Positions 1 to 7,004 of a DNA stretch of 13,245 nucleotides are shown one piece after another (the first letter of the stretch is position 1; every line of letters begins with the position of its first letter). The stretch covers positions 1 through 13,245 of the forward strand of contig JAAZEK010000013.1 of NCBI GenBank assembly GCA_012512335.1, read 5' to 3'. The DNA is from Clostridiales bacterium (GTDB taxonomy: Bacteria; Bacillota; Clostridia; Caldicoprobacterales; DTU083). The position numbers and the translations under genes are program-made. The notes beneath the pieces were generated by a model, which made no database searches, had not been told where the DNA came from, and was given only the letters and a program-made list of their open reading frames with translations.

Positions 1-1305
1 GGTTTCGTTGACGTAATAGAAAAAGAGTTGGAAAAAAGAAGTATGGAAGTTGTATGTTCTGATGTGTGCAGGATTAAACCAGAGTTCGAGCAAGCGGTAA
101 GTATGTTTGAGCAGCAAAATGTAGATGCTATTGTTACATTGCATCTAGCGTATTCACCATCACTTGAATCATGTGAAGCTTTAGCAGCTACAAGCTTACC
201 AATTATAATTCTAAACACAACACCTACTTACATCTTTGATAACCAAACTCCGGTAGAGGAGATTATGTTCAATCATGGAATTCACGGAGTGCAAGATTTG
301 TGCAATATGCTGAAACGTAACAACAAGGCATATCATATCGAATCTGGGCATTGGCTTAACTCAGATGTTATAGATCGAGTTGCCTCATGGGCAAAAGCTG
401 CAAGCTTATTTAGATTGATGAAAACCGCTAAAGTTGGTATTTTAGGAGAACCCTTTGATGGAATGGGAGATTTTGCAGTGCCATTCGAAGTAATGAAGCA
501 AGATATTGGAATTAACACGATTATCTTTGATTTCAATGATGCGAAAGAACTTGTAAATAGCGTTTCAGAACAGGATATCCTTGATGAAATAGAATTAGAT
601 AAGAAAAGGTTTTTAACCGATGCGATTCCATATGATACACATTATAGGTCCGTTAAAATTGGGCTTGCTCTTCGAAAATGGCTAATTGAAAAAAAACTTA
701 ATGCATTTACAGTGAATTTTCAAAGCATTACTAAGGATAGTGCGTTCAATGTTATGCCATTTCTAGAAATTGAAAAACAGATGGCAACTGGCATGGGATA
801 TGCTGGAGAGGGGGATGTCTTAACCGCTGCCTTATCGGGAACTATCTCTTCTGTTTTTAAAGACACATCATTTACAGAAATGTTTTGTCCAGATTGGAAA
901 AACAATACTATCTTCTTAAGTCATATGGGAGAAATGAATATTTCACTATCTTCTTCAAAACCTGAACTAGTTGAGATGGATTTTCCCTATACAAGTGCGT
1001 ATAACCCAGCAATAGCATATGGAATGTATAAACCAGGACAGGTTGTACTTATAAACCTTGCTCCAGATCTAAGCGGTAACTATACATTTATACTTGCAAA
1101 AGGAAGAATCATAGAAGTAAGTGGAGAAGATTCTATGAAGCATAGTATTCATGCCTGGTTTGAACCTGAAAGTGAAATTTCTGATTTTCTGACCGAATTT
1201 TCAATGGCTGGAGGCACTCACCATTCAGTTTTATGCTACACAAGCGAGTTTGAGACCTTCAAGAGGTTTGGGCAAATGATGGGTTGGAACACCATAACGA
1301 TATAG
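1..1305 (+). CDS. L-fucose/L-arabinose isomerase family protein (5' end cut off)
   Basis: A probable cytoplasmic aldose-ketose isomerase interconverting a pentose or 6-deoxyhexose with its ketose. The frame is open to base 1, so the true start lies to the left. The TTG at 28 lies inside the coding sequence and is not taken as the start. Counting residues from 28, AraA-type active-site motifs occur in order: AGEGD (E261), FTEMF (E284), LSHMGE (H299) and GGTHH (H397/H398). From memory, these match E. coli AraA E306, E333, H350 and H450 in order and nearly in spacing. AraA and FucI proteins are about 475-590 residues, so perhaps 40-70 residues are missing. The actual sugar cannot be read from the sequence; arabinose, fucose, ribulose or a rarer sugar are all possible. 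It is followed by a 127-base gap and then an oxidoreductase gene. Family is fairly sure, substrate unknown. Confidence 0.85.
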   Translation, partial: GFVDVIEKELEKRSMEVVCSDVCRIKPEFEQAVSMFEQQNVDAIVTLHLAYSPSLESCEALAATSLPIIILNTTPTYIFDNQTPVEEIMFNHGIHGVQDLCNMLKRNNKAYHIESGHWLNSDVIDRVASWAKAASLFRLMKTAKVGILGEPFDGMGDFAVPFEVMKQDIGINTIIFDFNDAKELVNSVSEQDILDEIELDKKRFLTDAIPYDTHYRSVKIGLALRKWLIEKKLNAFTVNFQSITKDSAFNVMPFLEIEKQMATGMGYAGEGDVLTAALSGTISSVFKDTSFTEMFCPDWKNNTIFLSHMGEMNISLSSSKPELVEMDFPYTSAYNPAIAYGMYKPGQVVLINLAPDLSGNYTFILAKGRIIEVSGEDSMKHSIHAWFEPESEISDFLTEFSMAGGTHHSVLCYTSEFETFKRFGQMMGWNTITI

Positions 1306-1375
1306 TAGATACTGCTATAAAATTAAGTTATTTTGATAACCAGCTTTAAATGGATATTGGTCAGATAGAGTTATT

Positions 1376-1392
1376 CCTATAAAATCTATAGG
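1376..1392. repeat. short inverted repeat before the oxidoreductase gene
   Basis: CCTATA at 1376-1381 and TATAGG at 1387-1392 form a perfect 6-bp inverted repeat with a 5-base loop. It lies about 40 bases before the start at 1433 and upstream of its ribosome binding site (AAGGAGAG, about 1416-1423). No T-run follows, so it is not a typical terminator. It could be an operator half-site pair or chance in AT-rich DNA. The same gap holds a weaker GTTAT/ATAAC repeat at 1327-1340. Confidence 0.25.
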
Positions 1393-1432
1393 GAGAGAAT
1401 ACAATAAGAATACTTAAGGAGAGAATTCTATT

Positions 1433-2563
1433 ATGAAATTAAAAGTAGGTATAGTTGGAGCAAGAGGATTAAGTACTATTAAAGGATTCCAGTCAATTCC
1501 AGGTGTGACTGTAGAAGCATTATGTGACCTGGACGAGGCTTTATTGGAAAATCAGTCAAAGAAAAATAATATCCCAAAAACTTATAGAATTTTTGAAGAT
1601 ATGTTAGAGACTGATTTAGACGTAGTTGTTATAGCTACACCTATGCAGCATCATGTTCCACAAACACTAGCCGCCCTAGAGGCAGGCATGCATGTTCTAA
1701 GTGAAGTAACTGCTGGAGTGACTATGGATGAGCTTTGGTGGTTAACAGAAGCTGTAGAGAAGTCGAATAGAGTTTACATGATGGCTGAGAATTATTGTTA
1801 TATTCCTGAAAACCAGCTTGTATTAAATATGGTTAAGAAAGGCTTATTCGGCGAGATATATTTTGGCGAAGGAGAATATCTCCACGATATTAAGGATTTA
1901 GCAGTATACCCAAATGGGAAGACATCCTGGCGTAGCTACTGGCAATTAGGTAAAAGAGGAGCATTTTATCCCACTCATAGCTTGGGACCTGTTATGCAGT
2001 GGTTTGAAGGAGACAGAATAAAATCAGTATCCTGCTTTGGGAGTGGATGGCATACGGACAGTAGATTTAGGCAGGATGATACCAGTCTTACCCTATGTCA
2101 ATTAGAAAGTGGCAAGCTTATAAAGATAAGAGTAGATTGTATCTCTAATAGGCCACATAATATGACCTATTATTCTTTACAAGGTACAAAAGGTTGTTAT
2201 GAGGCTTCAAGAGGATTAAGTGACAGCCCTAAGATTTGGTTTGAGGGTATGGATGAGAATAATGATAAAGTGGAATGGAAGCCTTTAAAGGATTTCTATG
2301 AATATCTTCCGGAACGTTATCAAAAGGCAACGGAGGATCAAAAATCGGCGGGTCATTGGGGAGGAGATTTTTTCATTATTGAAGATTTTGTCAAGGCAAT
2401 AAAAAATGGTGAGAAACCAGCAATAGACGTTTATGATGCATGTGAATGGACAGCTGTTGGACTACTATCCGAGCTTTCAATAATGAATGGTGGAAGAACT
2501 ATGGATATGCCTGATTTTCGTAAAATTAAAGGAACTAAGGAACAGGTTATTACACTTAGATGA
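1433..2563 (+). CDS. Gfo/Idh/MocA family oxidoreductase
   Basis: An NAD(P)-dependent sugar or sugar-derivative dehydrogenase (possibly an epimerase or redox glycosidase helper), cytoplasmic. The 376 residues are a normal length. The N-terminus is a Rossmann domain (KVGIVGARG, residues 4-12; acidic CDLDE at 31-35; VVIATP at 65-70). A C-terminal alpha/beta domain follows, with YPTHSLGP around 179-186 and GDFFIIEDFVKAI near the end. The usual EKP motif, whose lysine is catalytic in many members, reads EVT at 91-93, so Val replaces Lys. H182 in THSLGP is a possible catalytic residue. The ATG at 1433 is preceded by AAGGAGAG at good spacing. It sits between an isomerase and a GH172-type gene, which supports a role in glycoside or pentose catabolism. 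Substrate not identifiable. Confidence 0.9.
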   Translation: MKLKVGIVGARGLSTIKGFQSIPGVTVEALCDLDEALLENQSKKNNIPKTYRIFEDMLETDLDVVVIATPMQHHVPQTLAALEAGMHVLSEVTAGVTMDELWWLTEAVEKSNRVYMMAENYCYIPENQLVLNMVKKGLFGEIYFGEGEYLHDIKDLAVYPNGKTSWRSYWQLGKRGAFYPTHSLGPVMQWFEGDRIKSVSCFGSGWHTDSRFRQDDTSLTLCQLESGKLIKIRVDCISNRPHNMTYYSLQGTKGCYEASRGLSDSPKIWFEGMDENNDKVEWKPLKDFYEYLPERYQKATEDQKSAGHWGGDFFIIEDFVKAIKNGEKPAIDVYDACEWTAVGLLSELSIMNGGRTMDMPDFRKIKGTKEQVITLR

Positions 2564-2585
2564 AGGTAATTACCTACATTTGTAG
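2564..2585. repeat. palindrome and small inverted repeat after the oxidoreductase gene
   Basis: AGGTAATTACCT (2564-2575) is a perfect 12-base palindrome starting directly after the TGA at 2561-2563. CTACA/TGTAG (2574-2585) forms a second, overlapping repeat with a 2-base loop. A third palindrome, TAGAATTCTA, lies at 2634-2643 in the same 111-base gap. There is no T-run typical of a strong terminator. These could be protein-binding sites, mRNA-processing hairpins or AT-rich chance. Confidence 0.25.
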
Positions 2586-2674
2586 AATTATCAGTTAGTA
2601 ATAATTTTTGAAATCAGTAATCAAAACAAGCACTAGAATTCTATCATTATGAATTATTTAAAGGAGGGCTCTAA

Positions 2675-3757
2675 ATGTTCAATGGATTAGGAACCGATAT
2701 GGGTAATCTTTTTATGGCATCCAACGCACAGTCTAGATCTATTAGCCCTGAGAATTTTACTGGAGAAAAAGCCGGAGGTGCTAGACATGAATTAGAAGAT
2801 GGCATTGCCAGAAATGCTGCCCGGGATTTAGGCAAAGGGTGGAAGGTTAATCCTTTCATACAAATCGAGCCTCATACTACATTTACTCTAGCTGAGATCG
2901 AAGGACCAGGCTGTATACAGCATATCTGGCTGACACCTGTTGGCAACTTGAGGCATCTAATTCTTCGGATTTATTGGGACGGAGAAGAGAATCCTTCTGT
3001 TGAATGCCCTATTGGTGATTTTTTCGCCTGTGGTTGGGGGAAGTATGCTCCAGTTAATTCTCTGGCTGTTTGTGTTAACCCAGGAAGCGCTTTCAACTGC
3101 TACTGGCAGATGCCTTTCCGTAAAGGCTGCAGAATCACCTTAGAGAATATGATGGATGATATTGCAAAAATATATTATCAAATAGACTACTGCTTAACTG
3201 ATGTTCCGGAGGACGCTCTATACTTTCATGCACAATTCCGTAGAGTAAACCCCTTGCCTTATAAAGAGGTTTACACAATACTTGATGGCGTTCAGGGGAA
3301 AGGCCAATATGTTGGTGTTTATATGTGCTGGGGTGTCAACAACAAAGGTTGGTGGGGAGAAGGAGAAATTAAGTTCTATATGGATGGAGATTCTGAATAT
3401 CCCACCATATGTGGGACTGGTACAGAAGATTACTTCTGTGGTTCCTATAATTTTGAGAATAAAGAAACCAAACAGTACGAAGAGTACTCCACTGCATACG
3501 CAGGATTACCACAAGTGATACGACCAGATGGCGTATACAATTCCCAAACTAGATTTGCCATGTATCGCTGGCATATAACCGACCCTATTCGCTTTGAGAG
3601 TGATTTAAAGGTAACTATTCAAGCTTTGGGCTGGAGAAGTGATTGGCGATATCTGCCATTGCAGGATGATATATCATCAGTAGCCTTTTGGTACCAGACA
3701 TTACCTGCAGCGAAATTTCCTCCATTACCAGATAAGGATACATTGGAGATAATTTAG
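2675..3757 (+). CDS. DUF2961 / GH172-type glycosidase-like protein
   Basis: A member of the DUF2961 family, which CAZy classifies as GH172. Characterised members act on fructofuranosides and arabinofuranosides. The protein has 360 residues and no signal peptide. Diagnostic segments: IEGPGCIQHIWLT (74-87), LRIYWDGEENPSVECPIGDFF (97-117), MPFRKGCRITLEN (146-158), WWGEGEIKFYMDGD (226-239) and GTGTEDYFCGSYNF (247-260). E229 (GEG) and E251 (TED) are 22 residues apart. From memory, the two catalytic glutamates of the characterised alpha-fructofuranosidase are 21 apart, so both catalytic residues seem present. Start: ATG with AAGGAGGG at 2661-2668. A furanose-directed hydrolase next to a nucleoside hydrolase and a ribokinase suggests a furanoside pathway. 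The sugar specificity is not determined. Confidence 0.88.
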   Translation: MFNGLGTDMGNLFMASNAQSRSISPENFTGEKAGGARHELEDGIARNAARDLGKGWKVNPFIQIEPHTTFTLAEIEGPGCIQHIWLTPVGNLRHLILRIYWDGEENPSVECPIGDFFACGWGKYAPVNSLAVCVNPGSAFNCYWQMPFRKGCRITLENMMDDIAKIYYQIDYCLTDVPEDALYFHAQFRRVNPLPYKEVYTILDGVQGKGQYVGVYMCWGVNNKGWWGEGEIKFYMDGDSEYPTICGTGTEDYFCGSYNFENKETKQYEEYSTAYAGLPQVIRPDGVYNSQTRFAMYRWHITDPIRFESDLKVTIQALGWRSDWRYLPLQDDISSVAFWYQTLPAAKFPPLPDKDTLEII

Positions 3758-3858
3758 TCTATTCAGTAGAGTGAATATTCTATGAGTAAAAAATGATGAA
3801 GCTGGAACTAATGGATGTTGCTCCATATTCATAACAAATAAAAAAATAGGGGAGTCTT

Positions 3859-4902
3859 ATGTCTATTCAAAAGTTTACTATTAGCAGAGACGATACCATA
3901 TACGAGGCATGGCCTGATGTGGTATTAACAGAATGTGGCAAGCTGATATGTGTGTTCTCTGAATGCACGCACCACAGCGATCGATCTTACACTCGGATTG
4001 TACTAAAAGAAAGTACTGATAGAGGAAGAACATGGGGTAATAAAATACCATTGACTGAGGGAACTAATGGAGTTCCCTATTGGAATTGTGCCAGAATCTC
4101 CAAGTTACAAGATAATCGTTTAGTAATTGTCTGCGATAAAATATTTGGAAAAGGTGAATCTGGAGGGAAAAACTATCTTTGGTTTGGGGATAGTGAAGGA
4201 GATAGTTGGACAGGACCAATTGAAACTCCGATTACCGGTATCGTGCCTGATAAGCTTTGTGAGTTGTCGTCAGGAAGATGGCTATTATCTGCCCACGATA
4301 AAAGCCCTATACATGGACACTTGGAGCAACGGCTTTGGTATTCTGACGATAAAGGTCAATCGTGGATTGGTCCTATCATGATAGCCAGTCAAGATGGATT
4401 GAATCTATGTGAAGTATCCATTCTTCCTTTGCCAGATAACATTTTAGTGGCTTTCATGCGGGAGAACTCTGGAAAGGGCTGGGATTGCTACAAATCAATA
4501 TCCACAGATAATGGAGATAGTTGGGAAGGGCCATATCAGGTTCCTCTTCCTGGTTGTCATCGACCGGTAGCTGGCATGTTGCAAAGTGGAAAGATTCTTA
4601 TTACCTATCGGTTTATGCAAGGAGGAAAAGGGTGGGTAGGTACCTGGACACAGAATTTCTTTGCTGCATTAACAGACATTGCATCAGCAAAGGCTAGACA
4701 AAGACAGCAGCAATGGACCAGAATTATGCCTATTGATTTTGATAGAAGCCCTGTATCGGATTTGGGGTATTCAGGGTGGGTTCAATTTGAGAATGGAGAA
4801 ATATATATTGTTAATTATATTGTAGACGATGCCCCTAATGGGCAGATTCGGGGATATAGCCTATATGAAAGTGACTTTATATTAGAAAAGGGGAGAGATT
4901 AG
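3859..4902 (+). CDS. Asp-box (BNR) beta-propeller, sialidase-superfamily protein
   Basis: A predicted six-bladed propeller of the sialidase superfamily, 347 residues, with no signal peptide and therefore probably cytoplasmic. Four Asp boxes (SxDxGxxW type) occur at about residues 52-59 (STDRGRTW), 111-117 (DSEGDSW), 162-169 (SDDKGQSW) and 215-222 (STDNGDSW). The (F/Y)RIP arginine motif near the N-terminus of true GH33 sialidases is absent; the equivalent region reads YEAWPDV (15-21). Sialic acid is therefore doubtful. Asp-box propellers also include exo-arabinanases (GH93) and non-catalytic proteins, and these are open alternatives. The ATG at 3859 follows GGGGAG at 3849-3854. The next gene begins two bases after its stop, so the two are probably translationally coupled and functionally linked. 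The fold is confident, the activity unknown. Confidence 0.85.
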   Translation: MSIQKFTISRDDTIYEAWPDVVLTECGKLICVFSECTHHSDRSYTRIVLKESTDRGRTWGNKIPLTEGTNGVPYWNCARISKLQDNRLVIVCDKIFGKGESGGKNYLWFGDSEGDSWTGPIETPITGIVPDKLCELSSGRWLLSAHDKSPIHGHLEQRLWYSDDKGQSWIGPIMIASQDGLNLCEVSILPLPDNILVAFMRENSGKGWDCYKSISTDNGDSWEGPYQVPLPGCHRPVAGMLQSGKILITYRFMQGGKGWVGTWTQNFFAALTDIASAKARQRQQQWTRIMPIDFDRSPVSDLGYSGWVQFENGEIYIVNYIVDDAPNGQIRGYSLYESDFILEKGRD

Positions 4903-4904
4903 TA

Positions 4905-5819
4905 ATGCAATATTTAAAGTTTTCTACGCAGTTCCTACTTAACAGGTTGGAGTTTCCTACACAAAGGGTGAGAGTTGTATTGGATACCGATACATATAAC
5001 GAAGTTGATGACCAGTTTGCTCTGGCCTATGCAATTAAGTCTAGTGATAAGCTGAACCTTGAGGCAGTTTATGCAGCACCTTTTCATAATGAGAGGTCAT
5101 CTAGCCCAAGGAATGGTATGGAAAGAAGCTACGATGAGATATTAAAAGTCCTAGACTTACTTAATGTTAATCATGAAAACTATGTTTTCAAAGGATCAAC
5201 AGACTATCTAAAAGAAATAGAGAATCCTGAAGAAAGTGAAGCAGTTAATGATTTGATTAATCGTGCTATGTCAGCAGACGATGACAATCCTCTTTACGTA
5301 GTCGCAATAGGTGCTATCACAAATGTAGCTAATGCAATTTTGTTGCAACCTGAGATTATCAAAAAAATAGTTGTTGTATGGCTAGGAGGTAATGATTTAA
5401 ATTGGGACCATGTCAAAGAATTTAACTTAAGACAGGATGTGCTTGCTACACGAATAGTATTCGACAGTGGAGTACCTTTGGTACTAATACCTTGCTTAGG
5501 GGTTGCCTCCCATTTAATTACAACTATCCCCGAGCTTGAGAAGTGTCTAGATGGGAAAAGTCGCATAGGGACATATCTAACTGATATAGTTAGAAACTAC
5601 ACCAAAGATCCATATGGTTGGTCTAAGGTTATTTGGGACATTTCAGCAATAGCTTGGCTGATAAATCCTGACTGGATACCAACGCATCTGGTTCATAGTC
5701 CAGTAATAACAGATCAGGTTACATGGAGTGAAGACAAAACACGTCACTTTATTAGGAGTGCGTACTATGTAAACAGAGATCCGATTTTCAAGGACTTGTT
5801 TAGTAAGCTTAAAGACTAA
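4905..5819 (+). CDS. nucleoside hydrolase-like protein (IUNH family)
   Basis: A probable N-ribohydrolase, which would cleave a ribonucleoside or related ribofuranoside to base and ribose. The 304 residues are family-typical. The metal-binding aspartate cluster is near the N-terminus but reads DTDTYNEVDD (27-36), two residues longer than the classic DxDPGxDD. Other landmarks: AIGAITN (134-140; T139 at the usual calcium-ligand position), EFN (172-174, as in the ribose-binding EFN of the Crithidia enzyme) and IWD (243-245; D245 as last metal ligand). A Trp, not the leaving-group His of group I enzymes, precedes D245. From memory, this resembles the purine-specific T. vivax IAG-nucleosidase (W260-D261). 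The start lies 2 bases after the previous stop, with its ribosome binding site (GGGGAG) inside the previous gene. A ribokinase follows, fitting capture of released ribose. Confidence 0.85.
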   Translation: MQYLKFSTQFLLNRLEFPTQRVRVVLDTDTYNEVDDQFALAYAIKSSDKLNLEAVYAAPFHNERSSSPRNGMERSYDEILKVLDLLNVNHENYVFKGSTDYLKEIENPEESEAVNDLINRAMSADDDNPLYVVAIGAITNVANAILLQPEIIKKIVVVWLGGNDLNWDHVKEFNLRQDVLATRIVFDSGVPLVLIPCLGVASHLITTIPELEKCLDGKSRIGTYLTDIVRNYTKDPYGWSKVIWDISAIAWLINPDWIPTHLVHSPVITDQVTWSEDKTRHFIRSAYYVNRDPIFKDLFSKLKD

Positions 5820-5867
5820 GATGATTGGTTTTTGATTTTATGTAAATATATGAAAGTGTATTTAGAG

Positions 5868-5906
5868 CTGTATATTAAAAAAGCCTATTTTAGGACTGTA
5901 TATAAT
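5868..5906 (+). promoter_or_regulatory. possible -10 box and repeats before the ribokinase gene
   Basis: A perfect TATAAT occurs at 5901-5906. CTGTATAT is repeated at 5868 and 5896, and CCTA-TTT-TAGG forms a small inverted repeat between the copies. No good -35 hexamer is found at the right distance, and the -10 would put the transcript start close to the ribosome binding site. A weak internal promoter or operator is possible. Low confidence. Confidence 0.2.
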
Positions 5907-5916
5907 GTATTCGAGT

Positions 5917-5923
5917 GGAGAGG
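5917..5923 (+). promoter_or_regulatory. ribosome binding site that decides the ribokinase start
   Basis: GGAGAGG lies 6 bases before the ATG at 5930. The longer reading from GTG 5915 would start inside this site and has no ribosome binding site of its own. ATG 5930 is therefore chosen. Confidence 0.7.
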
Positions 5924-5929
5924 TATATT

Positions 5930-6868
5930 ATGTTAAAAGACCAAGTCAAATTACTAGTCGTAGGAAGTATTAATATGGATCTAGTAATGGATATCGAAAA
6001 ATCACCCATTGCAGGAGAAACTATTTTAGGACAAAATTACTCCTACATACCAGGTGGTAAAGGCGCAAATCAAGCAGTTGCAGCTGCAAGGCTTGGAGCT
6101 GATGTTACATTTTGTGGACGGGTAGGAAATGATAGCAATGGTGACATGCTAGTAGAAAACTTGAAAGCAGAAAGCATCAACACAAGGTATATCCTTAAAG
6201 ACAATGATAGCGCTACAGGATTAGCTTCAATCCAAGTTGAAGCAAGTGGACAAAATCGTATCATTGTATTTCCAGGAGCTAACTACAATATAACTATTGA
6301 GGATGTTGATAAAGCTTTGGAAGAACACTTCGATGCAGTAATCATGCAACTTGAAATACCGATTAATATTGTTTATTATACTTTTGAAAAAGCGAGAGCT
6401 AAAGGTATACCTGTTATTTTGGACCCTGCACCTGCGGTGAAAAATTTAGACCTTGCTAGACTAAATGGGCTCTATGTGATAAGTCCAAACGAAAGTGAAG
6501 CATCTTTATTGACTGGCATTGAGGTAGACAGTGAGGCAAATGCAGTTAAAGCAGCAAGCATGCTAGCGGGAGCAATAAAAGCGAAATACGTTGTCATTAA
6601 GTTGGGGGATAAAGGTGCTCTATTATATGAAGATGGATGTCACTCACCAATCTCAGGATATAAGGTGCAGGCTATAGATTCTACAGCTGCTGGTGATTCT
6701 TTTACTGCTGCTATGACAGTTAGGTTGCTAGAGAATGATAATTTAGAAAAGGCTATACAGTACGCAAATGCTGTAGGTGCATTGTGTGTAAGTAAAAAAG
6801 GTGCGCAACCATCCTTGCCTACTTCTAAAGAGGTAAGCGAATTCCTTTGTAAAAACGCTTATATGTAA
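5930..6868 (+). CDS. rbsK: ribokinase (PfkB family)
   Basis: ATP-dependent phosphorylation of D-ribose to ribose 5-phosphate in the cytoplasm, feeding the pentose phosphate pathway. From the ATG at 5930 the protein has 312 residues, typical of RbsK. Visible motifs: GSINMD (12-17); the PfkB signature 1 region PGGKGANQAVAAARLG (41-56), which binds the sugar; LDPAPA (164-169); the phosphate/metal motif NESE (187-190); and the anion-hole and catalytic-base motif DSTAAGD (250-256; D256 as base). All key residues look intact. It follows the nucleoside hydrolase-like gene by 110 bases, so the pair could convert a nucleoside to ribose 5-phosphate. Other PfkB sugar kinases are possible, but the PGGKGANQAVAAARLG and DPAPA motifs favour ribokinase. 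Confidence 0.9.
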   Translation: MLKDQVKLLVVGSINMDLVMDIEKSPIAGETILGQNYSYIPGGKGANQAVAAARLGADVTFCGRVGNDSNGDMLVENLKAESINTRYILKDNDSATGLASIQVEASGQNRIIVFPGANYNITIEDVDKALEEHFDAVIMQLEIPINIVYYTFEKARAKGIPVILDPAPAVKNLDLARLNGLYVISPNESEASLLTGIEVDSEANAVKAASMLAGAIKAKYVVIKLGDKGALLYEDGCHSPISGYKVQAIDSTAAGDSFTAAMTVRLLENDNLEKAIQYANAVGALCVSKKGAQPSLPTSKEVSEFLCKNAYM

Positions 6869-6888
6869 TCACAAATACAAGATTACAT
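6863..6888 (+). terminator. weak hairpin at the end of the ribokinase gene
   Basis: ATGTAATC (6863-6870) and GATTACAT (6881-6888) form a perfect 8-bp stem with a 10-base loop. The ribokinase stop codon (6866-6868) lies in the 5' arm. There is no clear T-run after it, so termination would be weak. A promoter candidate begins 35 bases downstream, which makes an operon boundary here plausible. Confidence 0.35.
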
Positions 6889-6922
6889 CTGTATATCATT
6901 GTTCTGGAGTCATGGAGTCGGT

Positions 6923-6950
6923 TTGATGAAGCTTGGATACCTGTTACAAT
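6923..6950 (+). promoter_or_regulatory. sigma-A-type promoter with extended -10
   Basis: The -35 is TTGATG (6923-6928, 4 of 6 matches), followed by a 16-base spacer. The -10 is TACAAT (6945-6950, 5 of 6), preceded by TGT at 6942-6944, the extended -10 form common in Bacillota. Transcription would start near 6957, about 48 bases before the aldo/keto reductase ATG. This is the best promoter candidate in the window and marks the likely start of a new transcription unit. Confidence 0.45.
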
Positions 6951-6967
6951 TGATGAAGTATAGCAGA

Positions 6968-6980
6968 TGAAAGCGCTACA
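6968..6980 (+). promoter_or_regulatory. cre-like element (possible CcpA site)
   Basis: TGAAAGCGCTACA resembles the catabolite-responsive element consensus TGWAANCGNTNWCA, with one base missing in the right half. It begins about 11 bases after the predicted transcript start. A CcpA-type repressor at that position would block transcription when preferred sugars are present. The match is imperfect, so this is a candidate only. Confidence 0.3.
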
Positions 6981-7004
6981 TTTAAAAAATGGGAGGGGAT
7001 CAAC

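Noticed and set aside
3282..3518. Open + strand frame of 78 codons inside the DUF2961 gene
   Set aside because: It is a shadow of the real frame, which carries the conserved GH172 motifs across the same bases.
3859..4902. Naming the Asp-box protein a sialidase
   Set aside because: Asp boxes mark the fold only; the RIP arginine motif is missing and no sialic acid genes are nearby.
5915..5929. GTG start for ribokinase at 5915
   Set aside because: It overlaps the ribosome binding site GGAGAGG that serves ATG 5930 and has no site of its own.
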